A stretch of DNA of 64,000 nucleotides from CAWBQO01 sp963790965 (GTDB lineage: Bacteria > Bacteroidota > Rhodothermia > Rhodothermales > DASSAV01): contig CAWBQO010000006.1 of the NCBI GenBank assembly GCA_963790965.1, positions 868,001 through 932,000 of the forward strand, given 5' to 3'. Position 1 is the first letter of the stretch. The number at the start of each line of letters is the position of its first letter. The position numbers were made by a program, and so were the translations under genes. Of this stretch, positions 17,151-26,374 are shown one piece after another. The notes below the pieces were generated by a model. That model was not told where the DNA came from, did not search any database, and saw only the letters and a list, made by a program, of their open reading frames with translations.

Positions 17151-18722
17151 TTATGCTCCGGCCCGGCGGAAAGGGGCACCCGTTGCCGGGCGTGAATACT
17201 GCCGGCCAAAGGTGAGGTAGGCGGCAATCGCCAGGGCGCCGAGGAACCACACGAGCGGAATAATGAACGGGATCCAGTTCCATGCGCCCGTATCCACGGC
17301 GGACCCGTAAAGCGTTCCTTCCGAGAACTCGCTGTAGAGGTTGGCGAAGAGCACCCAGCCGAGCAGCGCCGGCGCGATGTACTTGAGCAGCACATCGAAC
17401 CAGACACCAAGGCGGAGCGTCGTGTGTTCGTTCACCGCCTCGCGGAGCGTGCGCGCGCCGAGAACCCAGCCGATAAAGATGCACTCGAGAAGCCCAACGG
17501 TCAAGAGGCTGTAGTTAAACGCCCAGTGGTCCATCACGTCGAGCAGCGTCAGGCCGAGCGTGCCGTTGCCTGCCAGGTCTACGTCGATGATCTGTGGAAG
17601 GCTGAAGCACACGGAGCCGATGATGCCGGGCACGGCGATGATGCTGAGCGCCTTCATCCTGGAGATGCCGAGCTTGTCGATGAGCGCGCTGGCCGGACCT
17701 TCGATGAGCGAGATCGAGGACGTGAGGCCGGCCGTCACGAGCAGGAAGAAGAAGAGCGCGCCAAAAAGGACGCGCGTGCCGGCCGGAAAGGCCGAAATGC
17801 CTTGCGGCACGGCGAAGAATGCAAGCGTGATGGTTCCTCCCGCCGGGTTGAGCGCGAAGGCAAACAGCAGCGAGAAGATCGCGACCCCGGCGATGTATTC
17901 GAAGCCGCAGTTCATGAAGGAGACCACGAGCGCGTTGTTCACCTGGTCGGCATTGCGCGGCAGGTAGGAAGCGTAGGCGGTCATGGTGCCGAGGCCGAGC
18001 GAAAGCGAGAAGAACATCTGCGCAAAGGCCCCTTTCCAAACCGTCAGGTCGAGAATGCCCTCCGTGTCGGGTGTGAAGAGGTAAAGCACGCCGTCCACGC
18101 CGCCGGGCAACGTGATGCCGCGGATGATGAGGATGATCATGAAGATCCACATCAGCGGGACGAAGATGCGGACGGCCCGCTCGATGGTCGCCGCGCCTTT
18201 CCAGAGAATCATCAGGTTGGCTCCCCAGATCATCAGCACGAAGAGGAGCGGCCAGTAGGAGGCGATCAGGTCGAAGAAGAACACCGTGGCGCTCGGGCTT
18301 GCCTGCGGCTCGAGGAAAGGAGTGAACGGTGCCGTAAGGCCGGGCTTAAAGAGGTCCGTGAACGCCCCGAACATCATCCCGAGCGCCCACCCGAGTATGG
18401 CGACGTAGTACATCGTGATGAAGAGCGCGCTTCCGAGCGCCCACCACCCGACGAACTCGGCCCTCCTCCCGCCGACGAGATAGAGCGCCTCCGGGAAGGA
18501 GCGGCCGGTGAGCGTCCCGAGGCCGAATTCGGTGATCATCACGGGGATTCCGAGCACGAACAGGGCCACGAAATAGGGCACGTAAAAGGCCCCTCCTCCA
18601 TACTGATAGGCGTTCGAGCTGAAAAAAACGATGTTTCCCAGACCAATGGCCGAGCCGCTTGCCGCCAGAATGAAGCCGAGCTTCGAGTTCCATGAACCCC
18701 GGCTGGGTGTTGTGTCGGCCAT
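17151..18722 (-). CDS. Neurotransmitter:sodium symporter (NSS/SNF) family transporter
   Basis: 523 residues and about 12 membrane helices with the LeuT fold, coupling Na+ influx to uptake of amino acids or related amines. The first helix carries the NSS hallmark GFILAASGSAIGLGNIVFF with the unwound Na+/substrate site; TM6-TM8 regions are recognisable in FSLSLGLGTMTAYASYL and TAGLTSSISLIEG. ATG at 18722 gives the usual short cytoplasmic N-terminus; a longer frame upstream is not conserved. The substrate is not readable. It is divergent from a TetR regulator (211 bp between them). Confidence 0.94.
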   Translation of the reverse strand: MADTTPSRGSWNSKLGFILAASGSAIGLGNIVFFSSNAYQYGGGAFYVPYFVALFVLGIPVMITEFGLGTLTGRSFPEALYLVGGRRAEFVGWWALGSALFITMYYVAILGWALGMMFGAFTDLFKPGLTAPFTPFLEPQASPSATVFFFDLIASYWPLLFVLMIWGANLMILWKGAATIERAVRIFVPLMWIFMIILIIRGITLPGGVDGVLYLFTPDTEGILDLTVWKGAFAQMFFSLSLGLGTMTAYASYLPRNADQVNNALVVSFMNCGFEYIAGVAIFSLLFAFALNPAGGTITLAFFAVPQGISAFPAGTRVLFGALFFFLLVTAGLTSSISLIEGPASALIDKLGISRMKALSIIAVPGIIGSVCFSLPQIIDVDLAGNGTLGLTLLDVMDHWAFNYSLLTVGLLECIFIGWVLGARTLREAVNEHTTLRLGVWFDVLLKYIAPALLGWVLFANLYSEFSEGTLYGSAVDTGAWNWIPFIIPLVWFLGALAIAAYLTFGRQYSRPATGAPFRRAGA

Positions 18723-18933
18723 AAGTGGATCGGTTGATTGCAGACTTGAGGGCTGTGCGCGCTTTGCCGCCGTCCGCGGGGAGGGCGGCAGGGCGAGAGA
18801 GGTGCAATCTATGAAGGGGAGGCGGATAAAGCCACTGTTCCGGCGGAAATGGCTTCTCACAACCTGCATAAAGGAACGCTTAACCCTTCGGCAGCGTCAG
18901 AAAGCGCTACTGTATCAGTTGGGGTTGAGCACT

Positions 18934-19581
18934 ATGACCGTCGCGGAAAAGCGCAAGCGAGGAAAGGAGCAGCGGCGAAACCGCATCGTAAGCGCGGCCG
19001 AACGGGTGTTCTTCTCAAAAGGCGTCGAGTCCGCCACGATGGACGAGATCGCGGAACTGGCCGAGATCAGTAAAGGGCTGCTTTACGTCTACTTCGACAG
19101 CAAAGAGGACCTCTACAACGCAGTGTGCTTTCGCGCGCTTCGGATGCTGCGCCTTTCCTTCCGCCGCGTCGTGGCCCAGCACAAGCGCGGTATGAAGCAG
19201 ATCCGCGCGATCGGGTACACCTACGTCGCCTTCGCGCGGCGGTATCCGGACTACTTTGGCACCATCGTCTACCAGGCCGCGCAGGAAGCTTCGGGCAGCA
19301 CGGACACCTACGCCGCTCTCTGCGAAGTCGAGCGCGACAAGATCTTTAGCATCGTCGCGAGCGCTATAAAGACGGGGATCGAGGACGGGACCATTCGCCC
19401 GGACCTCGATCCGATGCAGGCTGCGATCATGCTCTGGGGACAGATGCACGGAGTGATACAGGTGGCGGTGCTGAAGAACATCCAGGAGATCTACCGGGTG
19501 GACTTCGACCTGCTCATGCGGTTCGCGTTCAAGTTTGTTACCGACGCCCTCAAACCACCCGCGGATTTACCCTCCCGTTGA
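18934..19581 (+). CDS. TetR/AcrR-family transcriptional regulator
   Basis: 215 residues. The N-terminal HTH is canonical: RNRIVSAAERVFFSKGVESATMDEIAE, then AEISKGLLYVYFDSKEDLYNAV. The C-terminal helical ligand domain (AAIMLWGQMHGVIQVAVL) is of the type seen in acyl-CoA-responsive and multidrug regulators. ATG at 18934 is used; the frame is open upstream without similarity. The gene sits between the divergent NSS transporter and, downstream, a small membrane protein and an acyl-CoA dehydrogenase. Three palindromes lie immediately after it, in front of those genes, which suggests it represses the downstream pair. The ligand could be an acyl-CoA (inference). Confidence 0.92.
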   Translation: MTVAEKRKRGKEQRRNRIVSAAERVFFSKGVESATMDEIAELAEISKGLLYVYFDSKEDLYNAVCFRALRMLRLSFRRVVAQHKRGMKQIRAIGYTYVAFARRYPDYFGTIVYQAAQEASGSTDTYAALCEVERDKIFSIVASAIKTGIEDGTIRPDLDPMQAAIMLWGQMHGVIQVAVLKNIQEIYRVDFDLLMRFAFKFVTDALKPPADLPSR

Positions 19582-19678
19582 TGGAACATCGTTCCATCCG
19601 GAAGCATTGACCAAGAGTCAACGCCCTTAATCCGCCCGTAAGGGATTTTTGTCGGTTCGTTGACTGACCGGCAGTCAA
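19580..19678. promoter_or_regulatory. Three palindromes upstream of the small membrane protein and acyl-CoA dehydrogenase; candidate TetR operators
   Basis: In 99 bp there are: GATGGAAC-ATC-GTTCCATC (19580-19598, perfect); TTGAC-CAAGA-GTCAA (19607-19621); and TTGACTG-ACCGG-CAGTCAA (19660-19678). The last two share TTGAC...GTCAA half-sites and have the size and form of TetR-family operators (TTGACTG/CAGTCAA is a frequent TetR-type half-site). The first overlaps the regulator's stop codon and could instead be a terminator stem, though it lacks a U-run. Confidence 0.65.
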
Positions 19679-19698
19679 TTATTCAAACCTTTTTCGTC

Positions 19699-19932
19699 AT
19701 GGAAAAGAACACCCGTTTGCTGCTTTCGGCAGCCGTCCTGCTCGGTGCCGGCTTTGCCTCCGGTTATCTCACGCGCTCGCGCACCCGGATGAGCGCGCCC
19801 GACCGGCCGGAGCGTTCGCACGGCTACAGTGCGGTGCCTTCCGATTTCGACCCGTTCGACCTCGCCGTTCCTGCCGAATGGAAGATGAACGAGAGCGAGT
19901 TGTTTACAAGCCTCTCGCACCTGCCTCACTGA
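19699..19932 (+). CDS. Small single-pass membrane protein of unknown function
   Basis: 77 residues. One N-terminal membrane helix (LLLSAAVLLGAGFASGYL) is followed by a positively charged RSRTRM stretch and a soluble tail ending in an aromatic/acidic motif (DFDPFDLAVPAEW). ATG at 19699 gives a clean N-terminus just upstream of the helix. It lies 21 bp after the third palindrome and 54 bp before the acyl-CoA dehydrogenase start, so it may be the first gene of a TetR-controlled unit. No family recognised. Confidence 0.65.
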   Translation: MEKNTRLLLSAAVLLGAGFASGYLTRSRTRMSAPDRPERSHGYSAVPSDFDPFDLAVPAEWKMNESELFTSLSHLPH

Positions 19933-19986
19933 TGTAGCAGAGCCAACACTCCCCGCCATACTATCTCAACGTAGTCTACTTCTCGC

Positions 19987-21519
19987 ATGCAATCCTCTCT
20001 CACGGACGTCGCCGCTGCCGACGTGAGCTTCCCGACTTTTATCGAGAACTTCCGGCAGACGCTTCGCCACGTGTTCGGCTCGCGCATCACGCCGGACGAG
20101 ATGGCGATCAACCGGGGCGCGCCGCCGTTCGTTCTGCGGCAAGTACAAGCGTGCGACCCGCTGTCCGCCTTTATCCCGTCGGCATACGGCGGCCGGGGCG
20201 GGCACGTCCACGAGTGCATGTCGGTCCTGGAAACGGCGGGATACGAATCGCTTGCCCTCACGCTGACGCTCGGGATCAACGGGGCGCTGTTTCTGCAGCC
20301 CGTCGCGAAGTACGCGCAGGAGGAGGTGAAAGGCCCGATTTTCGACCGCTTTTTGCAGGACAAGACGCTCGGCGGGTTGATGATCACGGAACCGGATTAC
20401 GGCTCCGATGCCCTCTCGATGCAGACGTCGTATACGGAAGCGGAGGGCGGCTACAATATCCAGGGCGTCAAGCACTGGGGCGGCCTGACGGGATGGGCGG
20501 ATTTCTGGCTGCTCACGGCGCGCCGGCGCGATGAGGAAGGTCTTCTCGGCCGCGACGTGGACTTCTTCATCTGCGACGTGAACCAGCCGGGGCAGCGCAT
20601 CGTGGTCGAGGAGTACTTCCGCAACCTCGGCCTGTACATGATTCCCTATGGCAGAAACCGGATCGACGTGACCGTACCGGCCGCGCAGCGCCTCGTGCCG
20701 CACTCGACGGGCATCAAGATGATGCTGGACTTGCTGCACCGCAGCCGGACGCAGTTCCCGGGTATGGCCATAGGCTTCTTGCGCCGAATGCTGGACGAGG
20801 CGCTTGCGCATACGCAGTCCCGCCGAGTCGGCGGTGCAAGGTTGCTCTCATACGACCAGGTCGCTGCCCGCGTCGCGCGTCTGCAGGCCTACTTTACGGC
20901 GGCTTCGGCCCTGTGCGTCTACACGAGCGAGCACGCCGGCCTGGAAAACGATCTCTCTAAAGACGGCTTGCCTGCCAACTCGATCAAAACCGTCTGTACG
21001 GACATGATGCAGGAGGCGGCACAGTCGCTCCTGCAGCTCGTCGGCGCAAAAGGGTACCGGCTGGACCACATAGCGGGACGCTCGCTGGTGGACAGCCGTC
21101 CGTTCCAGATCTTCGAGGGATCAAACGATATGCTTTACGCGCAGATCGCCGAAGCCTCCCTGAAGTTAATGCGCCGCGTGACCGACGGCACGCTCTTCAA
21201 CTTCCTCCACACCTACTCGACAACGGCGCAGGCGGCGGACTTCTTCAAGGATCGCATGGGGTTCCATCTTGACCCGAAAATGCCGCAGCGCAAGCTGGTT
21301 GATCTCGGCAAGATCATCAGCCGGGTGTTCACCATGGACCGGCTCATCGATCTTGGCGAGCGCGGGTTTCGCAGCGACCTCGTTGCCGGTGCCCTGCAGG
21401 TGTTCCGCGAGGATGTTCACGCGCTGCTTGCTTCCTACGGAACCGACGCACAGCCGCAACCCGTCGTCGACTACAGGGACGAAGCCGCTTGGCTGCAGTA
21501 CGTGCCGCAGGCGCAGTAG
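19987..21519 (+). CDS. Acyl-CoA dehydrogenase family protein
   Basis: 510-residue FAD enzyme. N-terminal helical domain, then the ACAD middle domain (GGLMITEPDYGSDALSMQT and the flavin-side IQGVKHWGGLTGWADFWLLTA), and a C-terminal helical domain with FQIFEGSNDMLYAQIAE, where the Glu aligns with the catalytic base of this family. The long C-terminus (after about 410) and the N-terminal extension make it longer than the 380-residue short-chain type. No electron-transfer flavoprotein or thiolase gene is next to it. Likely role: beta-oxidation or desaturation of an unusual acyl-CoA, probably under the adjacent TetR regulator. Confidence 0.9.
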   Translation: MQSSLTDVAAADVSFPTFIENFRQTLRHVFGSRITPDEMAINRGAPPFVLRQVQACDPLSAFIPSAYGGRGGHVHECMSVLETAGYESLALTLTLGINGALFLQPVAKYAQEEVKGPIFDRFLQDKTLGGLMITEPDYGSDALSMQTSYTEAEGGYNIQGVKHWGGLTGWADFWLLTARRRDEEGLLGRDVDFFICDVNQPGQRIVVEEYFRNLGLYMIPYGRNRIDVTVPAAQRLVPHSTGIKMMLDLLHRSRTQFPGMAIGFLRRMLDEALAHTQSRRVGGARLLSYDQVAARVARLQAYFTAASALCVYTSEHAGLENDLSKDGLPANSIKTVCTDMMQEAAQSLLQLVGAKGYRLDHIAGRSLVDSRPFQIFEGSNDMLYAQIAEASLKLMRRVTDGTLFNFLHTYSTTAQAADFFKDRMGFHLDPKMPQRKLVDLGKIISRVFTMDRLIDLGERGFRSDLVAGALQVFREDVHALLASYGTDAQPQPVVDYRDEAAWLQYVPQAQ

Positions 21520-21524
21520 CGTCC

Positions 21525-22172
21525 TCAGGGAAGCTCGGTCAGATCGACGGCGCGCCAGAGGTACCAGCTCGCGACGCTCCGGAACGGACGCCACGTTTCT
21601 CCCGCTGCCATGAGTTCGCCGGGTGTGGGGAGATCGTCGAGCCGGTAGATGCGCTTGAACCCTTTCCGGACGCCGAGGTCCGTCACGGGCAGCACGTCCG
21701 GCCTGCCGAGGCTGAAGATGAGCAGCATTTCAACGGTCCATTGCCCGATGCCGCGCACCTGAGTCAGACGGTCTATAATGGCCTCGTCCGGCATCGTGTG
21801 CAGTTCGGCGGGCGAGGGGATCAGCCCGGCGACGCAGCGCGTGGCGAGGTCCCGTGCCGCGGCGATCTTGTTGCGCGAGAGTCCTGCGCCGCGGAGCGCC
21901 TCGTCGGTTAGCGAAAGAACGTCCTGCGGCTGGATTTCGCTGCCGGCCGTCAGCGCCTGGACGCGCCCGTAGATGGTGGCTGCCGCCTTCCCGGAGAGCT
22001 GCTGATAGACGATGGAGCGAAGCAGCGGGTGAAAGCTGTCCGTCCATGGCCGGAGCGTGAGCGTAAGCGGGCCGGCCTCCGCGACGAGCGCCGCCATGGC
22101 CGGGCCGCTTGCGGCGAGGTGGGCGGCTGCGGCGCGGCCGTCGTAAGGCAAAGGAAGGTTTTCTTCTGACAC
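21525..22172 (-). CDS. DNA-3-methyladenine glycosylase II-like (AlkA/HhH-GPD)
   Basis: 215-residue base-excision repair glycosylase. The helix-hairpin-helix is VRGIGQWTVEMLL and the catalytic Asp lies in LPVTDLGVRKGFKR; the earlier conserved block is LLRSIVYQQLSGKAAATI. No Fe-S Cys cluster and no N-terminal AlkA beta domain, so it is the compact two-domain form that removes alkylated bases. The gene converges on the acyl-CoA dehydrogenase with 5 bp between the stops. Confidence 0.93.
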   Translation of the reverse strand: MSEENLPLPYDGRAAAAHLAASGPAMAALVAEAGPLTLTLRPWTDSFHPLLRSIVYQQLSGKAAATIYGRVQALTAGSEIQPQDVLSLTDEALRGAGLSRNKIAAARDLATRCVAGLIPSPAELHTMPDEAIIDRLTQVRGIGQWTVEMLLIFSLGRPDVLPVTDLGVRKGFKRIYRLDDLPTPGELMAAGETWRPFRSVASWYLWRAVDLTELP

Positions 22173-22208
22173 GCTCGCGATGAGTTGGTGCGGGACAGCC
22201 TCCCGCGG

Positions 22209-24563
22209 TTATCTGGTTGTGGCCCCGCGACTGCGAAGAAATGCGAGGCGCTGCTGCAGGGCCGGATCGGCCGGGGCAAGGGCGACGGCCTCTTCCGTGA
22301 ACCGGATCGCTTCCGTCCAGCGCTCCTGTTGCGCGTAAAAGATGCTCATCGCGTTGACGTAGTCTGCCCGGCCGGGTTCCAGAAGATATGCGCGCAGCAG
22401 CAGGCGTTCGGCCTTTTCCGGACGCCCCGTCTGCTGGAAAGCCAGTCCGGCATTGTAGGCGATGCGGGCTTCCTGCGGAGCCAAATCGGAGGCGCTTTCA
22501 AGCTGCGCGGCCGCTTCGCCGAGCCGATCAGGCTGTTCAGCAAGGAGAAGGCCGAGCGTGTAGTGGAGATCCGCAAGTCCCGGCTGCTGCCTCAGGGCCG
22601 AGCGAAGCGCCGCCTCCGACTGCCTTTGGTACCGCGCTTCCTCGTCGACCCGCCCGCCCGCGCGAGCCGCTTCGCGGCGGCGGTTGAAGAGCATCGCGAG
22701 GTTGACGTGCGCCGGAATGAAACTCGAGTCGAGGCGCAAGGCGGCGTGGTAGTCGGCTTCCGCCTCGGCAAGGTTGCCCATGCTTTCGGCCGTCACGGCG
22801 AGGTTGAGATGCGCCGCGGCCTGGTCCGAAGCGAAGCGCTGTCCCTCTTGATACTCGGCCAGTGCAGCGGCAAACGCCTTCGCCGTCTCCGTCTCCGAAG
22901 CAGCGCCGAGCCGGTCTGCGGCCGTCCGGGCAAGCAGCTGCGCGGCCTCCATGCGAATGACGCGGAACGAATCCGTGAGGAGCGGCGCGGCCAGTTCGTA
23001 GGCCCGCTCAGGTGCCACGCGGCCGACGCTCCGCAGCGCGGCCAGTCGCACCAGATTCTCGGGGTCGCGCAGCCCCGCTCTGGCCGTGGCGGCAGCCTCC
23101 GCCGTGTCGTACCGGTCGAGCAGATAAAGCGCCGTGGCGCGAACGATAGCGGGCGTCAGCTTCTCCCCCACGATTTGCGCAAGCGCTCGATCAGCGCCGG
23201 GCGTCCGCGCGCGCGCGGCGGCAAACGCCGGGGTGAAAGCGGGTCCGCGCGTGCGCGTGGGACCGAACCACGTCTGCACCCATTCGGCGGCCCATTCTGC
23301 AGACTCGTTAGCGTGGCACCCGGTGCAGGCGTTCGGCGTGCCGAACCGGGCGCTCAGGTCCGGGCGAGGAACGCGGAAGGAGTGGTCTCGGCGCGGATCG
23401 ACGACCATGTAGGTGCGCTCGGGCATATGGCAATCGACGCACCGGCTGCCGTCCGTGCCGGGCGCGTGGCGGATGTGCGCGAAGGTGTCGTAGGTGGCCG
23501 GCGCGTGGCATTTCGTGCAGAGGGTGTTCTCAAGCGTGGGCACGCGCGTCGAGTGTGGATCGTGGCAATCGGTGCAACGCACGCCGTTCGCGTACATCTT
23601 GCTCTGCAGGAAAGAGCCGTAGACGTACACCTCGTCCTTGATCTGCCCGTCGGCGTAATAGAGATCGTCTTCCAGCAGGGCCGGTTCGTAGTGGTCGAGG
23701 TACGCTTCTCCCGGACGAAAGCCGGGATAGACCGTCCGGCGGCGCGAGTGGCAGGGCGCGCACGTCTCGATCTGCCGCCGTGAAGCGCGCGGATCGCTGA
23801 GATCGACGGTAAGCCCGGCATCATCGCCCTTGCGGTAAGCGTCCGAACCCGGGCTTTCGGCCCACCGGACGTGCGCCTCGCCCGGGCCGTGGCACGCTTC
23901 GCAGCTAACGTCTATTTCGGCAAAACTCGTGTGGTAGGTGTTCGTCGCGAGATCGAAGTTCTTGCGTAGGTCGGTCGAATGGCACTCGGCGCACATGTAG
24001 TTCCAATTCATTCCCGCACCCGTCCAGTGCAAAAAGTCTTTCGGGGGAAACCGCTCGCCGGGATAGAGCGAGAACCAGCGGCCCTTGTCCGTGTCCCAAG
24101 CGACGGTGAGCGCCTGAAGGCGTCCTTCGCCTGTGGGGACGAGGTACTGTTGCAGCGGCCGGTAGCCGAACGTGTACTGCACCTCAAAGCGCTGCTGCAC
24201 GCCCGTCGGACCTTCCGTTTCCACGAAATACTTGTCGCCTTCGCGGGAGAAGCGGGTGGTCAGACCGGCGTCGGTGAAGGACGCGCCTTCGAAGTCGCCG
24301 AGGACGAACGGGCGGACGGCGGGGGTCATGGCGAGGTCATGGTCGGACCCTGCCCAGGCTTTTGCCGCCTCGGCGTGGCAGCCGGCGCAAACGGCACCGC
24401 CCACGAAGGCAAGCGTGTCGATGCGGTTTCCGGCAAGCGGCTCCCCGCCGGGTGCCGGTCCGCAGCCGGGAAGGGCGAAGGGCAGGATCACCAACGCAGT
24501 CATCAGGCAAACGGCGGGTGACAATGGCGTTCTGCGAAGGACAGGCGGTTCGTCGGGGATCAT
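22209..24563 (-). CDS. Octaheme c-type cytochrome lipoprotein fused to HEAT and TPR repeats
   Basis: 784 residues. The signal peptide ends in a lipobox (LPFALPGC), so it is probably a lipoprotein in the periplasm or on the outer membrane. Eight CxxCH heme motifs follow between about residues 55 and 460: CAGCH, CAECH, CEACH, CAPCH, CTDCH, CTKCH, CVDCH, CTGCH, with intervening His that can serve as distal ligands. Then come HEAT-like repeats (VRLAALRSVGRVAPERAYEL) and at least four TPR units to the C-terminus (LNLAVTAESMGNLAEAEADY, YNAGLAFQQTGRPEKAERLL). This architecture recurs in environmental bacteria as an uncharacterised cytochrome c554-like family. ATG at 24563 was chosen because it precedes the signal peptide. 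No other respiratory gene is adjacent. Confidence 0.9.
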   Translation of the reverse strand: MIPDEPPVLRRTPLSPAVCLMTALVILPFALPGCGPAPGGEPLAGNRIDTLAFVGGAVCAGCHAEAAKAWAGSDHDLAMTPAVRPFVLGDFEGASFTDAGLTTRFSREGDKYFVETEGPTGVQQRFEVQYTFGYRPLQQYLVPTGEGRLQALTVAWDTDKGRWFSLYPGERFPPKDFLHWTGAGMNWNYMCAECHSTDLRKNFDLATNTYHTSFAEIDVSCEACHGPGEAHVRWAESPGSDAYRKGDDAGLTVDLSDPRASRRQIETCAPCHSRRRTVYPGFRPGEAYLDHYEPALLEDDLYYADGQIKDEVYVYGSFLQSKMYANGVRCTDCHDPHSTRVPTLENTLCTKCHAPATYDTFAHIRHAPGTDGSRCVDCHMPERTYMVVDPRRDHSFRVPRPDLSARFGTPNACTGCHANESAEWAAEWVQTWFGPTRTRGPAFTPAFAAARARTPGADRALAQIVGEKLTPAIVRATALYLLDRYDTAEAAATARAGLRDPENLVRLAALRSVGRVAPERAYELAAPLLTDSFRVIRMEAAQLLARTAADRLGAASETETAKAFAAALAEYQEGQRFASDQAAAHLNLAVTAESMGNLAEAEADYHAALRLDSSFIPAHVNLAMLFNRRREAARAGGRVDEEARYQRQSEAALRSALRQQPGLADLHYTLGLLLAEQPDRLGEAAAQLESASDLAPQEARIAYNAGLAFQQTGRPEKAERLLLRAYLLEPGRADYVNAMSIFYAQQERWTEAIRFTEEAVALAPADPALQQRLAFLRSRGATTR

Positions 24564-24682
24564 TGGGAACCTGGAGGGCGAAGTCGCGCCCAATATACGT
24601 CTGCCCGGACCGCGCGCCCAACCCGGCGGGTTTGCTCCCGGCGTCCTCGATGACGGTACCAACAAAGGGGCCACCAACAAAG

Positions 24683-24717
24683 AAAAGGCGTCCCAGCCGA
24701 AGCCGGGACGCCTTTCT
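24683..24717 (-). terminator. Terminator of the PKD-OmpA gene
   Basis: AGGCGTCCC (24686-24694) pairs with GGGACGCCT (24705-24713) around a GC-rich loop. Read on the minus strand the stem is followed by TTTTCTTT. The + strand copy also ends in CTTTCTC, so it may work both ways. Confidence 0.85.
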
Positions 24718-24745
24718 CGTGCTCGTGTCCGAGCCGCCTGTGAGT

Positions 24746-26374
24746 TTACTGGTTCAGGTTCTCACAGGGGACGGGGATCGAGTCGGTGCGCTGGAACTGG
24801 GCGCCACCCTCCTTCTTGGAGGTCGTGCCACCTACGCGGCCCATGCCCATGGAAACAACGCGGCTTGCGGCAACGCCATTGTCCATGTAGTACTGGGCGA
24901 CGGCGCGGGCGCGGTCGGTCGAGAGGGCCTGCGGGTTGCGCTCGCCAGGAGCGGCCCAGCCTTCGACGCGGACGCACAGCTCGGCGCACTCGCGGAGGAT
25001 CTCCAGGTTCTCGGCAAGGGCAGCGCGGCCTTCGGCCGTGAGCGTGCTCGCATTGCGCGGGAAGTAGGAGGAGTTCAGTTCGGTCACGTCGTCACAGATG
25101 CTCTCGCATTCGAGCGCGTTGATCGTGACGGTGCGATTGACCGCGCCCACCTCGTTCGAGAGGTCGAGCCGCACGGTGTACGTGCCCGGGTCGGTGTACG
25201 AGTGGGTCGGGTTCGGGCCGGTTCCGGTCGTGCCATCGCCGAAGTTCCAGCGATAGGTGACAGGCTCCGTGCCGCGCGTCTGCGCATTGAACTGAACGAC
25301 AACCGGCTCGCAAACTTGGAAGGACGAGCGATCTGCGCCGAGCGTCACAATCTCCGCGCCGATGAGGGCCGGGGCGACGTTGACGATGCAGGAGCGCTCA
25401 ACCATGCCACCACGGTTGGAGGCTTCGAAGTTGACGGTGTAGGAACCCGGCTGCGTGAACGAGTGCGTAGCAACCATGCCGCTGCCGATCACGTCGCCGT
25501 TGGAGCTCCAGCGGTAGTCGACCGGGCCGGTGGCGTCGCCATTGACGGAGGCGGTGAAGGTCGCCGTGTCGCCCACGCGAAGGTTCGTCGGGCAATTCAC
25601 GTCCGAGATCATGACCGGAACGATCGGCTTGCGGAAGTTGAACTTGAAGCCAAGCGTAAGCTGGTTCAAGAGGTCAAACCGCTGGAACGCGCCGCCGTCA
25701 TCGCCGGGGGTGAACGGGTAGGACGACACGAGGTCGCCGTTCATGTTCGCATTGTCCACGTCAAGGCTCAGGTCGTTGCCGTCGAAGCCGTCATCCGGGA
25801 TCGAGAGCATGAACTGAAGCTCGAGCAGGATCGAGAGCTGGTCCGTCGCAGCCACGTCGAAGCCGAGGCCGAACAGGGGACCGAAGCCGAAGCCCGTGTC
25901 ACTCTGGTTGACCTGATCCGGCGTAAGCGGGCTGGTTGGGTTGTCCTTGATCTTGCCTTCGAGGCCCGTGGCTCCGAAGAGACCGGCTTCGAGGAACGGG
26001 ATGAATCGGGCGGTTTTCGCCATCGGATAGTAGCGGCCGATCAGCTTACCCATGTAGGTCTGAACGTCGTTCTCTTCGAGGTCGAAGTTGGCCGTCGGGT
26101 AGTTGCCGTAGGTACCTTCACCGCCGAGGCTGAAGCTCGGGGAGAACTGGTATCCCAGCTCGACGCCTGCTGCCCAGGGGAAGCCGTCGTCATCGCTGTC
26201 CCAGAGGCTCGATCCATCCGGGTCGTAGTCACCGATGTACTGGGTGATACCGCCCTTGGGGTAGATGTAAAACGTGTGGTCGCCGCGTACCGGCTGGGCA
26301 AAGGCACTGTTCGTGCCGATGAAAACCATCAGCGCGCAGGCCAGCAACGCTGTCTTTTGTAAACGGATGCTCAT
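24746..26374 (-). CDS. Outer-membrane beta-barrel protein with two PKD domains and a C-terminal OmpA peptidoglycan-binding domain
   Basis: 542 residues. Signal peptide (LLACALMVFIGTNSAFAQ), then an eight-stranded-type barrel of about 190 residues (FSPSFSLGGEGTYGNYP, QLTLGFKFNF), two PKD/Ig-like domains (THSFTQPGSYTVNFEA; YRWNFGDGTTGTGPNPTHSY) with Cys that may pair, and an OmpA_C domain with LSTDRARAVAQYYMDNGV. It probably ties the outer membrane to peptidoglycan and is likely abundant: this gene has one of the few perfect Shine-Dalgarno sequences in the window (AAGGAGGATACA before ATG 26374) and its own terminator. Frame open to 26593 but the signal peptide fixes the start. Confidence 0.93.
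   Translation of the reverse strand: MSIRLQKTALLACALMVFIGTNSAFAQPVRGDHTFYIYPKGGITQYIGDYDPDGSSLWDSDDDGFPWAAGVELGYQFSPSFSLGGEGTYGNYPTANFDLEENDVQTYMGKLIGRYYPMAKTARFIPFLEAGLFGATGLEGKIKDNPTSPLTPDQVNQSDTGFGFGPLFGLGFDVAATDQLSILLELQFMLSIPDDGFDGNDLSLDVDNANMNGDLVSSYPFTPGDDGGAFQRFDLLNQLTLGFKFNFRKPIVPVMISDVNCPTNLRVGDTATFTASVNGDATGPVDYRWSSNGDVIGSGMVATHSFTQPGSYTVNFEASNRGGMVERSCIVNVAPALIGAEIVTLGADRSSFQVCEPVVVQFNAQTRGTEPVTYRWNFGDGTTGTGPNPTHSYTDPGTYTVRLDLSNEVGAVNRTVTINALECESICDDVTELNSSYFPRNASTLTAEGRAALAENLEILRECAELCVRVEGWAAPGERNPQALSTDRARAVAQYYMDNGVAASRVVSMGMGRVGGTTSKKEGGAQFQRTDSIPVPCENLNQ

Noticed and set aside
24362..26362. 666-residue plus-strand frame over the cytochrome and OmpA genes
   Set aside because: Shadow of two genes with clear signal peptides and domains on the minus strand.
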